DNA from: Mesonia oceanica | GTDB lineage: Bacteria; Bacteroidota; Bacteroidia; Flavobacteriales; Flavobacteriaceae | Reading direction: 5' to 3' | Assembly (NCBI RefSeq): GCF_902499555.1 | Contig: NZ_CABVMM010000006.1 | Location: forward strand, 186,001-250,000 | Length of the DNA stretch: 64,000 nt | Part shown: in pieces, positions 41,225 to 51,517 of the stretch | Layout: the number at the start of each line of letters is the position of its first letter | How positions within the stretch are numbered: the stretch's first letter is position 1 | The notes under the pieces: model-generated | What the model saw: only the letters and a program-made list of their open reading frames with translations | What the model was told of the DNA's origin: nothing | The model's database searches: none | Program-made: the position numbers and the translations under genes

Positions 41225-43963
41225 CTAAGCCAAATTAGGACTTAACCATTTTTCAGCTTTTTCATAGGTAATTCCCGTTCGATTGGCAAAATCTTCCAAC
41301 TGATCGGGTTTTATTTTTCCTAATCCAAAATAGCGTGCTTCAGGATGTGCAAAATAATAACCGCTCACGCTTGCTGCCGGCCACATGGCCAAACTTTCAG
41401 TAAGCTTCACCCCAATATTTTCTTCCACTTTCAACAACTTCCAAATACTCAATTTTTCTAAATGATCAGGACAAGCAGGATATCCCGGGGCGGGTCGAAT
41501 TCCTTTATACGATTCTTTTATGAGTTCAGCATTCGATAAATTCTCATCACGAGCATATCCCCAATCTTTGGTTCGGACTTGCCAATGTAAATACTCAGCA
41601 AAAGCTTCTGCCAAACGATCGGCAAGCGCTTTTATCATAATCGAATTATAATCGTCTAAATTCTTTTCAAATGCTGTGGCTAATTCTTGCGTACCAAAAC
41701 CGGTGGTCACACAAAAACAACCGATATAATCTTGTAATTGAGTGTCCTGTGAAGCTATAAAGTCGGCCAATGCAAAATTGGGTTTGCCTTTGTATTTTTT
41801 GAGTTGCTGTCGTAACGTTCTGAACCGAATAATTTCTACTGAATTTTCAGGATCTTTTACTGAAATATCATCATCGTCAACGGTATTGGCAGGAAATAAA
41901 CCAAACACGGCTTTGGCTTTTAATTGTTTCTGCTGAATAATTTCGGTAAGCATTTTTTTAGCATCAGCAAATAGACTGGTCGCTTGTTGACCAACGACCT
42001 CATCTTCCAAAATATCTGGAAACTTCCCGTGTAAATCCCAACTTCTAAAAAAGGGAGTCCAATCGATAAAAGTTTTCAGTTTTTCTAAGTCAAAATCTTC
42101 GATCAGCTGAACTCCTAATTGATTCGGTCGAACAATATCTTCCTCCTTCCAATCTATCTGAAATTTATTTTTTCTTGCTTCAACAATAGATAAGTATTCT
42201 TTCTCTTTGGTTCGGCTTAAAAATTTTTCTCTAAATTCAGCATAATTCAGTTTTAAATCTGTTTTATATTGAGTAGCAGTTTCCTTTTGCAGCAAATTCC
42301 CCACTAAAGTTACCGCACGAGAAGCATCGTTTACGTGAACCACCGCATGTTGATATTCTGCATCAATTTTTACTGCCGTATGTGCCTTAGAAGTAGTAGC
42401 TCCACCAATTAACAATGGAACTTCAAAATCTTGCCGTTGCATTTCCTTAGCAAGAAAAACCATCTCATCCAGCGAAGGTGTTATTAAACCACTTAGCCCA
42501 ATAATATCTACTTGTTGCGCTTTGGCTTGTGCAATAATTTTTTCAGGCGGAACCATGACTCCTAAATCAATAATTTCATAATTATTACAAGCCAACACCA
42601 CGCTAACTATGTTCTTCCCTATATCGTGTACATCACCTTTTACCGTAGCCATTAAAATTTTACCTGCCCCACTTTTTTCTTCTTTGGAAGCAGGATTTTT
42701 CAACTTTTCTTCTTCTATGTATGGCAATAAGTAAGCTACTGCTTTCTTCATGACTCTGGCAGATTTCACGACCTGCGGAAGAAACATTTTCCCACTTCCA
42801 AAGAAATCGCCAACAACATTCATTCCTGTCATTAAATGTCCTTCAATCACTTGAATTGGCTTTTCGGAATTTTGCCGGGCTTCTTCTACATCCTCTACAA
42901 TATAGGTATCGATTCCTTTCACCAAAGCCCGTGTAATTCTATCTTGTAAGGCTTCTTCCCGCCATGATAAATCTACTTTATTTTTTTCCGATTTATTGTG
43001 TTTCACCGTTTCTGCAAATTCCAGCAAACGCTCGGTAGCATCTTCCCTACGGTCGAGCATCACGTCTTCCACGTGTGCCAATAAATCTTTGGGTATATCA
43101 TCATACACCTGTAACATGGTTGGATTCACAATGCCAATATTCATTCCGGCTTGAATAGCGTGATAGAGAAAGACCGAATGCATCGCTTCACGAACGGCAT
43201 TATTTCCGCGGAAAGAAAAAGAGATATTACTCACCCCACCGCTTACACTCACATAAGGAAGGTTTTCTTTAACCCACTTTGTAGCTTCTATAAAGTCAAT
43301 GGCATTTTTTCGGTGTTCATCCATTCCTGTGGCGACCGGAAAAATGTTTAAATCGAATATGATATCTTCCGGAGGAAAATTCACTTTATGGACTAACAAA
43401 TTGTAAGATCGCTGAGCAATCTCAATACGACGTTCATAATTATCGGCTTGCCCCACTTCATCAAAAGCCATGACGATTACCGCGGCTCCGTAGCGTTTTA
43501 TTTTTTTAGCGTGGTTTAAAAATTCTTCTTCGCCCTCTTTCAGTGAAATAGAATTCACCACACATTTGCCTTGTACCACTTGCAATCCGGCTTCAATAAT
43601 TTCCCATTTAGAGCTATCAATCATTATCGGTACTCGAGAAATATCAGGTTCTGAAACAATAAGGTTTAAAAACCTAACCATCGCCTCTTTGCCATCGACT
43701 AAACCATCATCCATATTAATATCGATAATTTGCGCGCCTCCTTCAACCTGATTACGAGCTATAGCTAAAGCTTCCTCTAATTTTTCTTCTTTTATTAAAC
43801 GTAAAAACTTTCGAGAACCTGCCACATTGGTGCGTTCACCAACATTTACAAAATTACTTTCGGGAGTAATCACTAAAGGTTCTAAGCCCGAAAGTTTCAA
43901 TGGTCGAAAATTTGACTTCATTTCTGTATAAGTTTTATATGCTGTTGATGTAGTTAAGTTCAT
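41225..43963 (-). CDS. metH: Methionine synthase, pterin/cobalamin/activation half (MetH2)
   Basis: This protein carries the C-terminal two-thirds of cobalamin-dependent methionine synthase: the pterin-binding domain from about 35 ([16 protein letters not shown]), the B12 cap and Rossmann domains with the cobalt-ligand motif DVHDIGKN (about 443-450), and the SAM-binding activation domain ([15 protein letters not shown], about 850). Total 912 residues. The N-terminal homocysteine domain is a separate gene eight bases upstream. The annotated ATG at 43963 gives a 14-residue extension; an ATG at 43921 ([12 protein letters not shown]) may be the true start. Confidence 0.95.
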   Translation of the reverse strand: MNLTTSTAYKTYTEMKSNFRPLKLSGLEPLVITPESNFVNVGERTNVAGSRKFLRLIKEEKLEEALAIARNQVEGGAQIIDINMDDGLVDGKEAMVRFLNLIVSEPDISRVPIMIDSSKWEIIEAGLQVVQGKCVVNSISLKEGEEEFLNHAKKIKRYGAAVIVMAFDEVGQADNYERRIEIAQRSYNLLVHKVNFPPEDIIFDLNIFPVATGMDEHRKNAIDFIEATKWVKENLPYVSVSGGVSNISFSFRGNNAVREAMHSVFLYHAIQAGMNIGIVNPTMLQVYDDIPKDLLAHVEDVMLDRREDATERLLEFAETVKHNKSEKNKVDLSWREEALQDRITRALVKGIDTYIVEDVEEARQNSEKPIQVIEGHLMTGMNVVGDFFGSGKMFLPQVVKSARVMKKAVAYLLPYIEEEKLKNPASKEEKSGAGKILMATVKGDVHDIGKNIVSVVLACNNYEIIDLGVMVPPEKIIAQAKAQQVDIIGLSGLITPSLDEMVFLAKEMQRQDFEVPLLIGGATTSKAHTAVKIDAEYQHAVVHVNDASRAVTLVGNLLQKETATQYKTDLKLNYAEFREKFLSRTKEKEYLSIVEARKNKFQIDWKEEDIVRPNQLGVQLIEDFDLEKLKTFIDWTPFFRSWDLHGKFPDILEDEVVGQQATSLFADAKKMLTEIIQQKQLKAKAVFGLFPANTVDDDDISVKDPENSVEIIRFRTLRQQLKKYKGKPNFALADFIASQDTQLQDYIGCFCVTTGFGTQELATAFEKNLDDYNSIMIKALADRLAEAFAEYLHWQVRTKDWGYARDENLSNAELIKESYKGIRPAPGYPACPDHLEKLSIWKLLKVEENIGVKLTESLAMWPAASVSGYYFAHPEARYFGLGKIKPDQLEDFANRTGITYEKAEKWLSPNLA

Positions 43964-43971
43964 GCTTTGCC

Positions 43972-44979
43972 TTAAATTAGTCGTGGAGTTTCCAATTTTC
44001 GAGGAGAATACTTGGCAGCCACCCTAGCAATGGCATGGATATGCTCAGGTGTGGTTCCACAACAACCTCCAATAATATTTACTAAGTTTTTCTGAAGATA
44101 CAATTCAATCTGGCTGGCCATTTCTTCGGGCGACTCATCGTATTCTCCAAAAGCATTTGGCAACCCGGCATTGGGATAAGCAGATACGCCTACAGAAGTT
44201 CGATGTGCCAAGATTTCTAAATGTGGCGTTAGCTGTTTGGCGCCTAATGCACAGTTAAACCCTACGCTCAATAAAGGAATATGTGACACAGAAATTAAAA
44301 AAGCTTCCGCCGTTTGCCCCGATAAAGTTCTTCCGGAAGCATCGGTAATCGTTCCACTCAACATGATGGGAATCTCGATTTGCTGTTCTTCTTTGATTTC
44401 TTCAATAGCAAAAAGTGCGGCTTTGGCATTGAGCGTATCAAAAACAGTTTCAACCAACAAAACATCAACTCCACCTTTGAGTAAGGCTAATGCTTGTTGC
44501 TTATAAGCGATGCGTAATTCATCAAAAGAAATAGCCCTAAAACCTGGGTTATTTACATCTGGCGAAATACTGGCGGTTTTATTGGTAGGTCCCATCGCCC
44601 CGGCGACAAATCGAGGCTTTGCAGGATTCTGTGCGGTGATTTTTTGGGCTACTTCTTTAGCTATCTTAGCCGACTCATAATTGAGTTCATCGACCAGATG
44701 TTCCATTTTATAATCGGCCATCGCAATGGTGGTACTCGAGAAAGTATTGGTTTCTACAATATCTGCCCCAGCTTCAAAATACTTTTGATGTATCTCTGCA
44801 ATTGCTTTGGGCTGGGTTAACGATAAGAGATCATTATTCCCTTTTACGGGAATCTGCCAATTTTTAAAACGTTCTCCCTGAAAATCTTCTTCAGAAAATT
44901 GGTAGCGCTGCAACATCGTGCCCATCGCCCCATCGAGAACTAATATTTTTTGTGTTAGTAATTCCTTTATTTCACTCAT
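43972..44979 (-). CDS. Methionine synthase, homocysteine-binding half (MetH1)
   Basis: The 335-residue protein is the N-terminal homocysteine methyltransferase domain of MetH as a separate chain. The DGAMGTMLQ start is near 16, and the zinc ligands are present as Cys243 (VGFNCALG) and Cys306/Cys307 ([10 protein letters not shown]). It must act with the MetH2 chain encoded immediately downstream. It lies directly after a SAM-I riboswitch. Confidence 0.95.
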   Translation of the reverse strand: MSEIKELLTQKILVLDGAMGTMLQRYQFSEEDFQGERFKNWQIPVKGNNDLLSLTQPKAIAEIHQKYFEAGADIVETNTFSSTTIAMADYKMEHLVDELNYESAKIAKEVAQKITAQNPAKPRFVAGAMGPTNKTASISPDVNNPGFRAISFDELRIAYKQQALALLKGGVDVLLVETVFDTLNAKAALFAIEEIKEEQQIEIPIMLSGTITDASGRTLSGQTAEAFLISVSHIPLLSVGFNCALGAKQLTPHLEILAHRTSVGVSAYPNAGLPNAFGEYDESPEEMASQIELYLQKNLVNIIGGCCGTTPEHIHAIARVAAKYSPRKLETPRLI

Positions 44980-45035
44980 AGCATTTTATATAATAGCTAT
45001 CAGAAAAAGGAACAAAAGGAAAGAGTTCTTAGTTG

Positions 45036-45145
45036 GTTATCTATCTGCTGTTGCAGTAGAATGTAGCACCTTCTTTTTCTACTTGATATAGAAAAAGGGT
45101 TGCTAAGGCTTCGTTGGGTCTAGTCCCTCTGCCTTTCTTGATAAC
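45036..45145 (-). promoter_or_regulatory. SAM-I (S-box) riboswitch controlling metH1-metH2-metF
   Basis: Read on the minus strand, the segment opens GTTATCAAGAAAGGCAGAGG and continues GGGACTAGACCCAACGAAGCC, TTAGCAACC, then a T/A-rich variable stem, AAGGTGCTACATTC, and closes with GATAAC, complementary to the start (P1). These are the conserved blocks of the SAM-I aptamer in the right order. It lies between a good promoter and metH1. About 55 bases separate P1 from the ATG; whether the switch acts on termination or translation is not clear, as no standard T-run hairpin was recognised. Confidence 0.92.
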
Positions 45146-45177
45146 TTATTTTCAATTTATAGATGAACTTGTTCTTA

Positions 45178-45209
45178 CAAAGATAAGTGTAGCTATTTAA
45201 AATTAACAA
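45178..45209 (-). promoter_or_regulatory. metH operon promoter: TTG, 21-bp spacer, TATCTTTG
   Basis: On the minus strand TATCTTTG (45185..45178) matches TAnnTTTG, and TTG (45209..45207) lies 21 bp further upstream. Transcription would start a few bases later, about 30 bases before the riboswitch. Confidence 0.7.
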
Positions 45210-45558
45210 GTATTTGAATGTTAAAATTATTTTACGAACAAGAAAAATTTTAACATTTCACCTCTTCCACAAGATTAAAAAATAGATTTTATTTGTTTCG
45301 CATTTAGCTGAACATATTGAATACTGTTTATAGTTTCGGATTTTTGAACGTGAGGAAGTCAATTTCAAAAATAGTTTACCAGGTAAATACCCGAATTTTA
45401 AAGCTAGCTTCCGCTTTAAGACCTTCTTTTTATCAAGAACTGGCGTTTATTCCGGTTACTTCAAAACAAATTTTGCTTTAATTTAAGATTGATTTTCACG
45501 TCTTTTTATATATTTCAAGTAATTTTAGCAAAACCTGAATCTATTTCAACCAAAATTA
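45210..45558. other. 349-bp AT-rich spacer between divergent metH and speA
   Basis: Outside the metH promoter nothing structured was seen. A TATATTTC near 45512, one base off the -7 consensus, could serve the arginine decarboxylase gene. No open frame or repeat of note. Confidence 0.4.
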
Positions 45559-46959
45559 ATGAATACTAAATACATCAATCTGATAGATCAAACGTATTAT
45601 TTCCCACAAGAAGAGTTTGATTTAAAAGAAGACTCGCTTCAATTTCACGGAATTGACCTCATGGAATTAATAAAAGAATATGGTGCTCCTTTAAAGTTCA
45701 CCTATCTCCCAAAAATTTCAGAGAATATACAAAAAGCCAAAAATTGGTTTGCTGAGGCTATTGAAAAACATAATTATAATGGGAATTACAACTATTGCTA
45801 TTGCACTAAAAGTTCCCATTTTCAACATGTTTTGGATGAAGCTTTAAAAAACAATATTCATATTGAAACTTCATCGGCTTTCGATATTAATATTGTGGAG
45901 AAGCTTCAGAAATCAGGAAAAATCAATAAAGACACCTATGTGATTTGCAATGGTTTTAAACGTGAACAATACATTACCAATATTGGAAGGTTAATCAATA
46001 ACGGACATAAAAATTGTATTCCGATTATTGATAATTATGAAGAAATTGACCTTCTTTCTGAAGAGATTGAAGATGATTTTAAAATAGGAATCCGTATTGC
46101 ATCAGAAGAAGAGCCTAAATTTGAGTTTTATACCTCTAGGTTAGGAATTGGCTATAAAAACATTGTTCCTTTTTACGAAGAACAAATTAAAAACAATGAC
46201 AAAGTGGAACTAAAAATGCTTCACTTTTTCATCAACACAGGGATTCGTGACACCGCTTATTACTGGAACGAATTGCTAAAATGTTTAAAAGTATATATTC
46301 GCCTAAAACGCATTTGTCCTACCTTGGATAGTTTGAATATAGGAGGAGGATTCCCGATTAAGAATTCGCTTCAATTTGATTACGATTACCAATATATGGT
46401 AGATGAAATTATCAATCAAATTAATATAGCTTGTCAAGAAGCAGAAGTTCCCGTACCGCATATCTTTACCGAATTTGGAAGTTTTACGGTTGGGGAAAGC
46501 GGTGGAGCGATTTACGAAGTATTGTACCAAAAACAGCAAAACGACCGTGAGAAATGGAATATGATTAACTCCTCTTTCATTACGACTTTACCAGACACTT
46601 GGGCCATTAACAAGCGTTTTATTATGCTGGCCGTGAACCGATGGAATGATGAATATGAGCGCGTATTGTTAGGCGGTTTAACTTGTGATAGCGATGATTA
46701 TTACAATAGCGAACAAAACATGAACGCTATTTATTTACCAAAATTTAAAAAAGAAAAACCTTTATATATCGGTTTCTTCAATACAGGAGCCTATCAAGAA
46801 ACTATCGGCGGTTTTGGAGGATTACAACACTGTTTAATCCCCTCACCCAAACATATCTTGATCAATAAAGATGAAAATGGAAATATTTCCACCAAATTAT
46901 TTAGTGAACAACAAAAAAGTGAAGACTTACTTAAAATTTTAGGTTACCATGACAACTAA
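45559..46959 (+). CDS. speA: Arginine decarboxylase (fold type III PLP enzyme)
   Basis: A 466-residue alanine-racemase-fold PLP decarboxylase. The pyridoxal lysine is in YCTKSSHFQHVL near 89; further blocks are HIETSSAFDI, HFFINTG, LNIGGGFP (phosphate loop) and GLTCDSDDYYN with the catalytic CDSxD motif. The directly overlapping agmatinase gene makes arginine the likely substrate, giving agmatine. It is shorter than the enterobacterial SpeA and of the type seen in Bacteroidota. Confidence 0.9.
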   Translation: MNTKYINLIDQTYYFPQEEFDLKEDSLQFHGIDLMELIKEYGAPLKFTYLPKISENIQKAKNWFAEAIEKHNYNGNYNYCYCTKSSHFQHVLDEALKNNIHIETSSAFDINIVEKLQKSGKINKDTYVICNGFKREQYITNIGRLINNGHKNCIPIIDNYEEIDLLSEEIEDDFKIGIRIASEEEPKFEFYTSRLGIGYKNIVPFYEEQIKNNDKVELKMLHFFINTGIRDTAYYWNELLKCLKVYIRLKRICPTLDSLNIGGGFPIKNSLQFDYDYQYMVDEIINQINIACQEAEVPVPHIFTEFGSFTVGESGGAIYEVLYQKQQNDREKWNMINSSFITTLPDTWAINKRFIMLAVNRWNDEYERVLLGGLTCDSDDYYNSEQNMNAIYLPKFKKEKPLYIGFFNTGAYQETIGGFGGLQHCLIPSPKHILINKDENGNISTKLFSEQQKSEDLLKILGYHDN

Positions 46960-47827
46960 GAAAAACTACGCGGGAATCCCGGACAAGTATGCTCGTTTAG
47001 ACGAAGCAAAAGTAGTATTAATCCCTGTACCTTATGATGGCACGAGCACTTGGCAAAAAGGCGCCGATAAAGGTCCGCAGGCATTTTTAGAAGCTTCTGA
47101 AAACATGGAGCTTTATGACATTGAAACCCGTTCTGAGGTGTATAAAAAAGGCGTATATCTAGCTCCGCCGGTAACTGAAAATTCTTCTCCTGAAAAAATG
47201 GTAGATACGGTTTATAAAACCACTAAAAACTACATTCAGCAAGAAAAGTTTGTCACCTTATTTGGTGGGGAACACTCTATTTCTATCGGAACTATTCGCG
47301 CTTTTAATGAAGCTTTTGAAGATTTAACCGTCGTACAAATTGATGCCCATGCCGATTTACGTAAAGAATATGAAGGTTCTACGTGTAATCATGCTTGTGC
47401 CGTTCATGAAGCTAGTAAAACCACCAACTTAATTCAAGTAGGAATCCGTTCGATGGATGTGGAAGAACTGGATTATATGGATGAAAATCAGGTTTATTTT
47501 GCCCATGATTTATATGAAGATTGGATGGATGATGCCATCGGACAAATGACGCCAAACGTTTTTTTAACCATCGATTTAGATGCGTTCGACCCTTCTATTC
47601 TTCCTTCTACAGGAACTCCAGAACCAGGTGGATTGTTTTGGTATGAAACCTTAGATTTTTTAAGAATGATCTTTAAAAAGAAAAACGTGGTAGGTTTTGA
47701 CATTGTTGAACTATGTCCTAATTCTAATGAAAAATCTTCAGATTTCCTTGCTGCTAAGCTTTACTATAAAATGCTAAGCTATAAGTTTAAATATGAAGAT
47801 TATGATGGCGAAGATGATGATGAATAA
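46949..47827 (+). CDS. speB: Agmatinase
   Basis: A ureohydrolase that converts agmatine to putrescine and urea with two Mn2+ ions. Metal-binding motifs are GGEHSIS (about 110), DAHADLR (about 132) and DLDAFDPS (about 210) in 292 residues, ending in an acidic tail. It overlaps the end of the decarboxylase gene by 11 bases, so the two are translationally coupled and act in sequence. Confidence 0.94.
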   Translation: MTTKKNYAGIPDKYARLDEAKVVLIPVPYDGTSTWQKGADKGPQAFLEASENMELYDIETRSEVYKKGVYLAPPVTENSSPEKMVDTVYKTTKNYIQQEKFVTLFGGEHSISIGTIRAFNEAFEDLTVVQIDAHADLRKEYEGSTCNHACAVHEASKTTNLIQVGIRSMDVEELDYMDENQVYFAHDLYEDWMDDAIGQMTPNVFLTIDLDAFDPSILPSTGTPEPGGLFWYETLDFLRMIFKKKNVVGFDIVELCPNSNEKSSDFLAAKLYYKMLSYKFKYEDYDGEDDDE

Positions 47828-47991
47828 AAATTCATTTCATTAAAACCAGATTAAAAATACATCAACCATTTTTGTCAGTTCAAACATATTCTAGAACAGG
47901 AAGTTTAACATTCAGACTTTAAAAAAATGCTGAACTTAAATTTATTCTAAGCGTTAGCCAAAGGATTGAATTGACATTTAAAAATAAAAAA

Positions 47992-48963
47992 ATGAGCAAA
48001 GGAGCAATTTCAGAATTTATACAAAAATATTATTTACACTTTAATGCAGCGTCGGTAGTAGATGCGGCAAAAGCTTACGAAGAGCAACTTAATGGCGGAG
48101 CAAAAATGTTGGTTTCGCTTGCAGGTGCAATGAGTACGGCAGAACTTGGTAAAATTTTCGCAGAAATGATTCGCCAAGATAAAGTACATATCATTTCGTG
48201 TACCGGAGCCAATTTAGAGGAAGATATTATGAATTTAGTAGCGCATTCTCATTACAAACGCGTTCCTAATTATCGTGACCTTACCCCTAAAGAAGAATGG
48301 GATTTATTAGAAAACGGCTTAAATCGTGTCACCGATACTTGTATCCCGGAAGAAGAAGCCTTTAGACGTTTGCAACAACATATTTTCAAGATTTGGAAAG
48401 ATGCCGAAGAAAAAGGTGAGCGTTACTTTCCTCACGAATTTATGTACAAAATGTTATTAAGTGGCGTGTTAGAAGAATATTACGAGATCGATTTAAAAGA
48501 TTCTTGGATGTATGCCGCTGCAGAAAAAAACTTACCTATTGTAGTTCCCGGGTGGGAAGACAGTACGATGGGCAATATTTTTGCCAGCTACGTGTTAAAA
48601 GGCGAATTAAAAGCCAGCACGATGAAATCGGGTATTGAATATATGACATTCTTAGCCGATTGGTATACCGATAATTCTAAAAACGGAATTGGTTTCTTCC
48701 AAATTGGTGGTGGTATAGCCGGAGATTTCCCAATTTGCGTGGTACCAATGTTATATCAGGATATGGAACGTACAGACACTCCGTTTTGGAGTTATTTCTG
48801 TCAGATTTCAGATTCTACCACGAGTTATGGTTCGTATTCAGGAGCTGTTCCTAATGAAAAAATTACTTGGGGGAAACTTGATATCGATACGCCAAAATTT
48901 ATTATTGAAAGTGATGCTACAATTGTAGCGCCATTGATTTTTGCGTATTTGTTAGATATGTAA
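47992..48963 (+). CDS. Deoxyhypusine synthase-like protein, probable homospermidine synthase
   Basis: A 323-residue member of the deoxyhypusine synthase family, NAD-dependent enzymes that move an aminobutyl group onto a lysine or an amine. The catalytic lysine is conserved in EKITWGKLD (Lys295), as are SLAGAMSTAELG and GFFQIGGGIAGDFP. Bacteria lack eIF5A, and bacterial relatives are known or thought to make sym-homospermidine from putrescine; placement after the putrescine-forming genes supports this. The start at ATG 47992 is preferred to a TTG at 47971. Confidence 0.88.
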   Translation: MSKGAISEFIQKYYLHFNAASVVDAAKAYEEQLNGGAKMLVSLAGAMSTAELGKIFAEMIRQDKVHIISCTGANLEEDIMNLVAHSHYKRVPNYRDLTPKEEWDLLENGLNRVTDTCIPEEEAFRRLQQHIFKIWKDAEEKGERYFPHEFMYKMLLSGVLEEYYEIDLKDSWMYAAAEKNLPIVVPGWEDSTMGNIFASYVLKGELKASTMKSGIEYMTFLADWYTDNSKNGIGFFQIGGGIAGDFPICVVPMLYQDMERTDTPFWSYFCQISDSTTSYGSYSGAVPNEKITWGKLDIDTPKFIIESDATIVAPLIFAYLLDM

Positions 48964-49091
48964 GAACTGTTTTAAACTAATTCATTGAAAGAAAAATAGT
49001 TCATCAAAACTTGAAGCCTGCTTGTTGAAAAACCAGTAGGCTTTTATAAACACTTATTATTAAATAAAAGCTTTTATATTATTAATATAGA

Positions 49092-49234
49092 ACGCGCTAG
49101 GGATTAAGGCTTTGTTGAAGCTCTTTTTATGATGTCACCTTGAACTCTTCGACTATCGTTCAGGATAAACTTCACTCGAAAGGTATTAACAGACAAAAAA
49201 GCGACTGCCGAAAGTCCGACCCTTGTGGTAGCTC
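49092..49234. repeat. Intergenic repeat family A, copy A3
   Basis: Direct relative of 19885-20032: GCTAGGGATTAAGGCTTTG, then CTTTTTATGATGTCACCTTG, ACTATCGTTCAGGATAAACTT, ending AAGCGACTGCCGAAAGTCCG and ACCCTT. It ends about 16 bases before the ATG of the GNAT-amidohydrolase gene, so it forms the whole upstream region of that gene. Confidence 0.8.
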
Positions 49235-49249
49235 CCAAAATAATTGAAG

Positions 49250-50782
49250 ATGGAAAAAATTGAAAATGTAGAGTTAAAATACCTCACACTAGAGGATTTT
49301 GAAGAATTGAAAGAAGCTACCGAAGCGGCTTACCTCTCGATGCCCAATTCGTATTGGAAATTAGATGAAATCGGGAAATTGATTTCGCTTTTCCCAGAAG
49401 GGCAAATTGTGATTAAAGTAAATGGTGATATCGCCGGATGCGCGCTTTCTGTAATTGTTGATTTTAATGAAATTGACGATAATCATACCTACGATGATAT
49501 TGCAGGAGATACTTCCTTTAAAATCCATGACGAAGATGGCGATACGCTTTACGGAATTGACGTTTTCATTAAACCCGATTATCGCGGCCTACGTTTAGGT
49601 AGGCGTCTTTACGATTACCGAAAAGAGCTTTGTGAAAACCTTAATTTAAAAGGAATTGTTTTCGGCGGTCGGATCCCTAATTATCATAAGTTTTCCAAAG
49701 ATATTAGTCCGCTTCAGTATATTGAAAAAGTCCGTTCCAAAGAAATTCACGACCCGGTGCTGAATTTTCAGCTGTCCAATGACTTTCATCCAGTCCGCAT
49801 TCTAAAAGGCTACTTAGAAGGTGATGACGATTCTGGGGAATATGCCGTTTTAATGGAATGGGATAATGTGTATTATACCAAACCCAGCAAAAAACCATCG
49901 GCCAATAAAAGTGTGGTTCGTTTAGGTTTAATTCAATGGCAAATGCGTACTTACGAAGGCTTAGAAGATTTAATGCACCAAGCTGAATATTTTATTGATA
50001 CCGTTGCCGGTTACCGCTCAGATTTCGCCTTGTTCCCAGAGTTTTTTAATGCTCCGTTGATGGCAGCTTATAATCATATGAGTGAACCGGAAGCCATTCG
50101 AGAATTGGCTGGATTTACCGATACGATAATTGAACGTTTTTCTGAACTTTCTGTTTCTTATAACATTAATATTATTTCGGGAAGTATGCCGGAAATGATT
50201 GATGGCAAACTTTATAATGTAGGTTATCTTTGTAAACGTGACGGTAGTGTAGAACGTTTTGAAAAAATTCACGTAACCCCAGATGAAGCTAAGGTTTGGG
50301 GAATGCAAACCGGGAATATTGTCAAAACTTTTGATACCGATTGTGGTAAAATCGGAATTTTGATTTGCTATGATGTTGAATTCCCAGAGCTATCCCGATT
50401 ATTAGCGGAAGAAGGAATGGACATTTTATTTGTTCCGTTTTTAACCGATACCCAAAACGGGTATTCCCGTGTAAAACTTTGCGCACAAGCCCGAGCGGTA
50501 GAAAATGAATGCTATGTAGCGATTGCAGGAAGCGTGGGAAATTTACCAAATGTACATAATATGGATATCCAATATGCGCAATCTGCTGTATTTACACCTT
50601 GTGATTTTGCTTTCCCTTCTAACGGAATTAAAGCGGAAGCTACACCCAATGCAGAAATGATTCTCGTCGCTGACGTAGATATCGATTTACTCAGGGAATT
50701 ACATACTTTTGGTAGCGTTCATAACCTAAAAGACCGTAGAAAAGATCTATATGAAGTAAGGAAAATTAGCCCTCATAAATAA
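49250..50782 (+). CDS. Fused GNAT N-acetyltransferase and carbon-nitrogen hydrolase
   Basis: A 510-residue two-domain protein. Residues about 1-200 are a GNAT domain with the acetyl-CoA loop YRGLRLGRRLYDYRKEL. Residues about 222-510 are a nitrilase-superfamily amidohydrolase with the Glu-Lys-Cys triad: LFPEFFN (Glu about 262), FEKIHVTP (Lys about 339) and ILICYDVEFPE (Cys about 373). The hydrolase half resembles N-carbamoylputrescine amidase-like enzymes, and the gene follows the polyamine genes, so the substrate may be an acylated or carbamoylated polyamine; this is inference. ATG at 49250 is preferred to TTG at 49244. Confidence 0.9.
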   Translation: MEKIENVELKYLTLEDFEELKEATEAAYLSMPNSYWKLDEIGKLISLFPEGQIVIKVNGDIAGCALSVIVDFNEIDDNHTYDDIAGDTSFKIHDEDGDTLYGIDVFIKPDYRGLRLGRRLYDYRKELCENLNLKGIVFGGRIPNYHKFSKDISPLQYIEKVRSKEIHDPVLNFQLSNDFHPVRILKGYLEGDDDSGEYAVLMEWDNVYYTKPSKKPSANKSVVRLGLIQWQMRTYEGLEDLMHQAEYFIDTVAGYRSDFALFPEFFNAPLMAAYNHMSEPEAIRELAGFTDTIIERFSELSVSYNINIISGSMPEMIDGKLYNVGYLCKRDGSVERFEKIHVTPDEAKVWGMQTGNIVKTFDTDCGKIGILICYDVEFPELSRLLAEEGMDILFVPFLTDTQNGYSRVKLCAQARAVENECYVAIAGSVGNLPNVHNMDIQYAQSAVFTPCDFAFPSNGIKAEATPNAEMILVADVDIDLLRELHTFGSVHNLKDRRKDLYEVRKISPHK

Positions 50783-50846
50783 TAAGCTTTTACTAAAAGT
50801 TATTTAATTGATTGACAAATTACGTTATTGCTGAAAACTTTAGTTT

Positions 50847-51482
50847 ATGAGTGATTGGATGATTTATGCGGTAGGATTTACTTCTCAACTTATTTTTGCT
50901 TCCAGAATTATTATTCAGTGGTTTAAATCAGAGAAATCTAAAAAACTTGAAACCCCCACTATTTTCTGGAAATTAAGTTTAATTGCTGCTATTCTATTTT
51001 TTATTTACGGTTACTTACGAAAAGATTTTTCGATTATGTTGGGACAAGTAATTATCTATTACGTGTTTATTCGTAATCTTCAACTTCAAGATCAATGGAA
51101 ACCAACCTCATTCTTATTTAAAGCACTCATTCTTGGATTCCCCGTTTTTGCTGTGTTCTATGCTATTTTTTGGGCAGATATTAATTTTGGGTTGCTCTTT
51201 TCCCAGCAAAACGAAGAAGGTATTGCTACCTGGCTAATGGTGATTGGTGTGATTGGTCAAATTATTTATACAGGAAGGTTTCTTTACCAATGGTATCATT
51301 CTGAACAAGAACATGAATCTAATTTACCCACTACTTTTTGGGTCATGAGCTTGGTGGGTTCCGCTATTCTTATTTACTATGCAGTGATGCGAGAAGACCC
51401 GGTTTTATTTGCTTCCCACGCCGGAGGTTCTATTATTTATATTCGTAATATTTATATTGGTGTAAAAGCGAAGGATAATTAG
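50847..51482 (+). CDS. Membrane protein with two lipid-A-biosynthesis N-terminal (LAB_N) domains
   Basis: A 211-residue integral membrane protein with about six to seven hydrophobic segments. Two homologous halves are evident: GFTSQLIFASRIIIQWFKSE..TPTIFWKLSLIAAILFFIYG and GVIGQIIYTGRFLYQWYHSE..LPTTFWVMSLVGSAILIYYA. This is the LAB_N fold found at the N-terminus of some lipid A enzymes and as stand-alone pairs. A role in sugar-lipid flipping or modification is plausible; nothing in the sequence shows catalysis. Confidence 0.85.
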   Translation: MSDWMIYAVGFTSQLIFASRIIIQWFKSEKSKKLETPTIFWKLSLIAAILFFIYGYLRKDFSIMLGQVIIYYVFIRNLQLQDQWKPTSFLFKALILGFPVFAVFYAIFWADINFGLLFSQQNEEGIATWLMVIGVIGQIIYTGRFLYQWYHSEQEHESNLPTTFWVMSLVGSAILIYYAVMREDPVLFASHAGGSIIYIRNIYIGVKAKDN

Positions 51483-51506
51483 GCCACAATTATATCTTTA
51501 TTTTAT

Positions 51507-51514
51507 TATTTTTG
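51507..51514 (+). promoter_or_regulatory. -7 promoter box TATTTTTG just before mntA
   Basis: Matches TAnnTTTG and ends three bases before the ATG at 51518, implying a leaderless message if used. The region is AT-rich, so chance occurrence is possible. Confidence 0.35.
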
Positions 51515-51517
51515 AGT

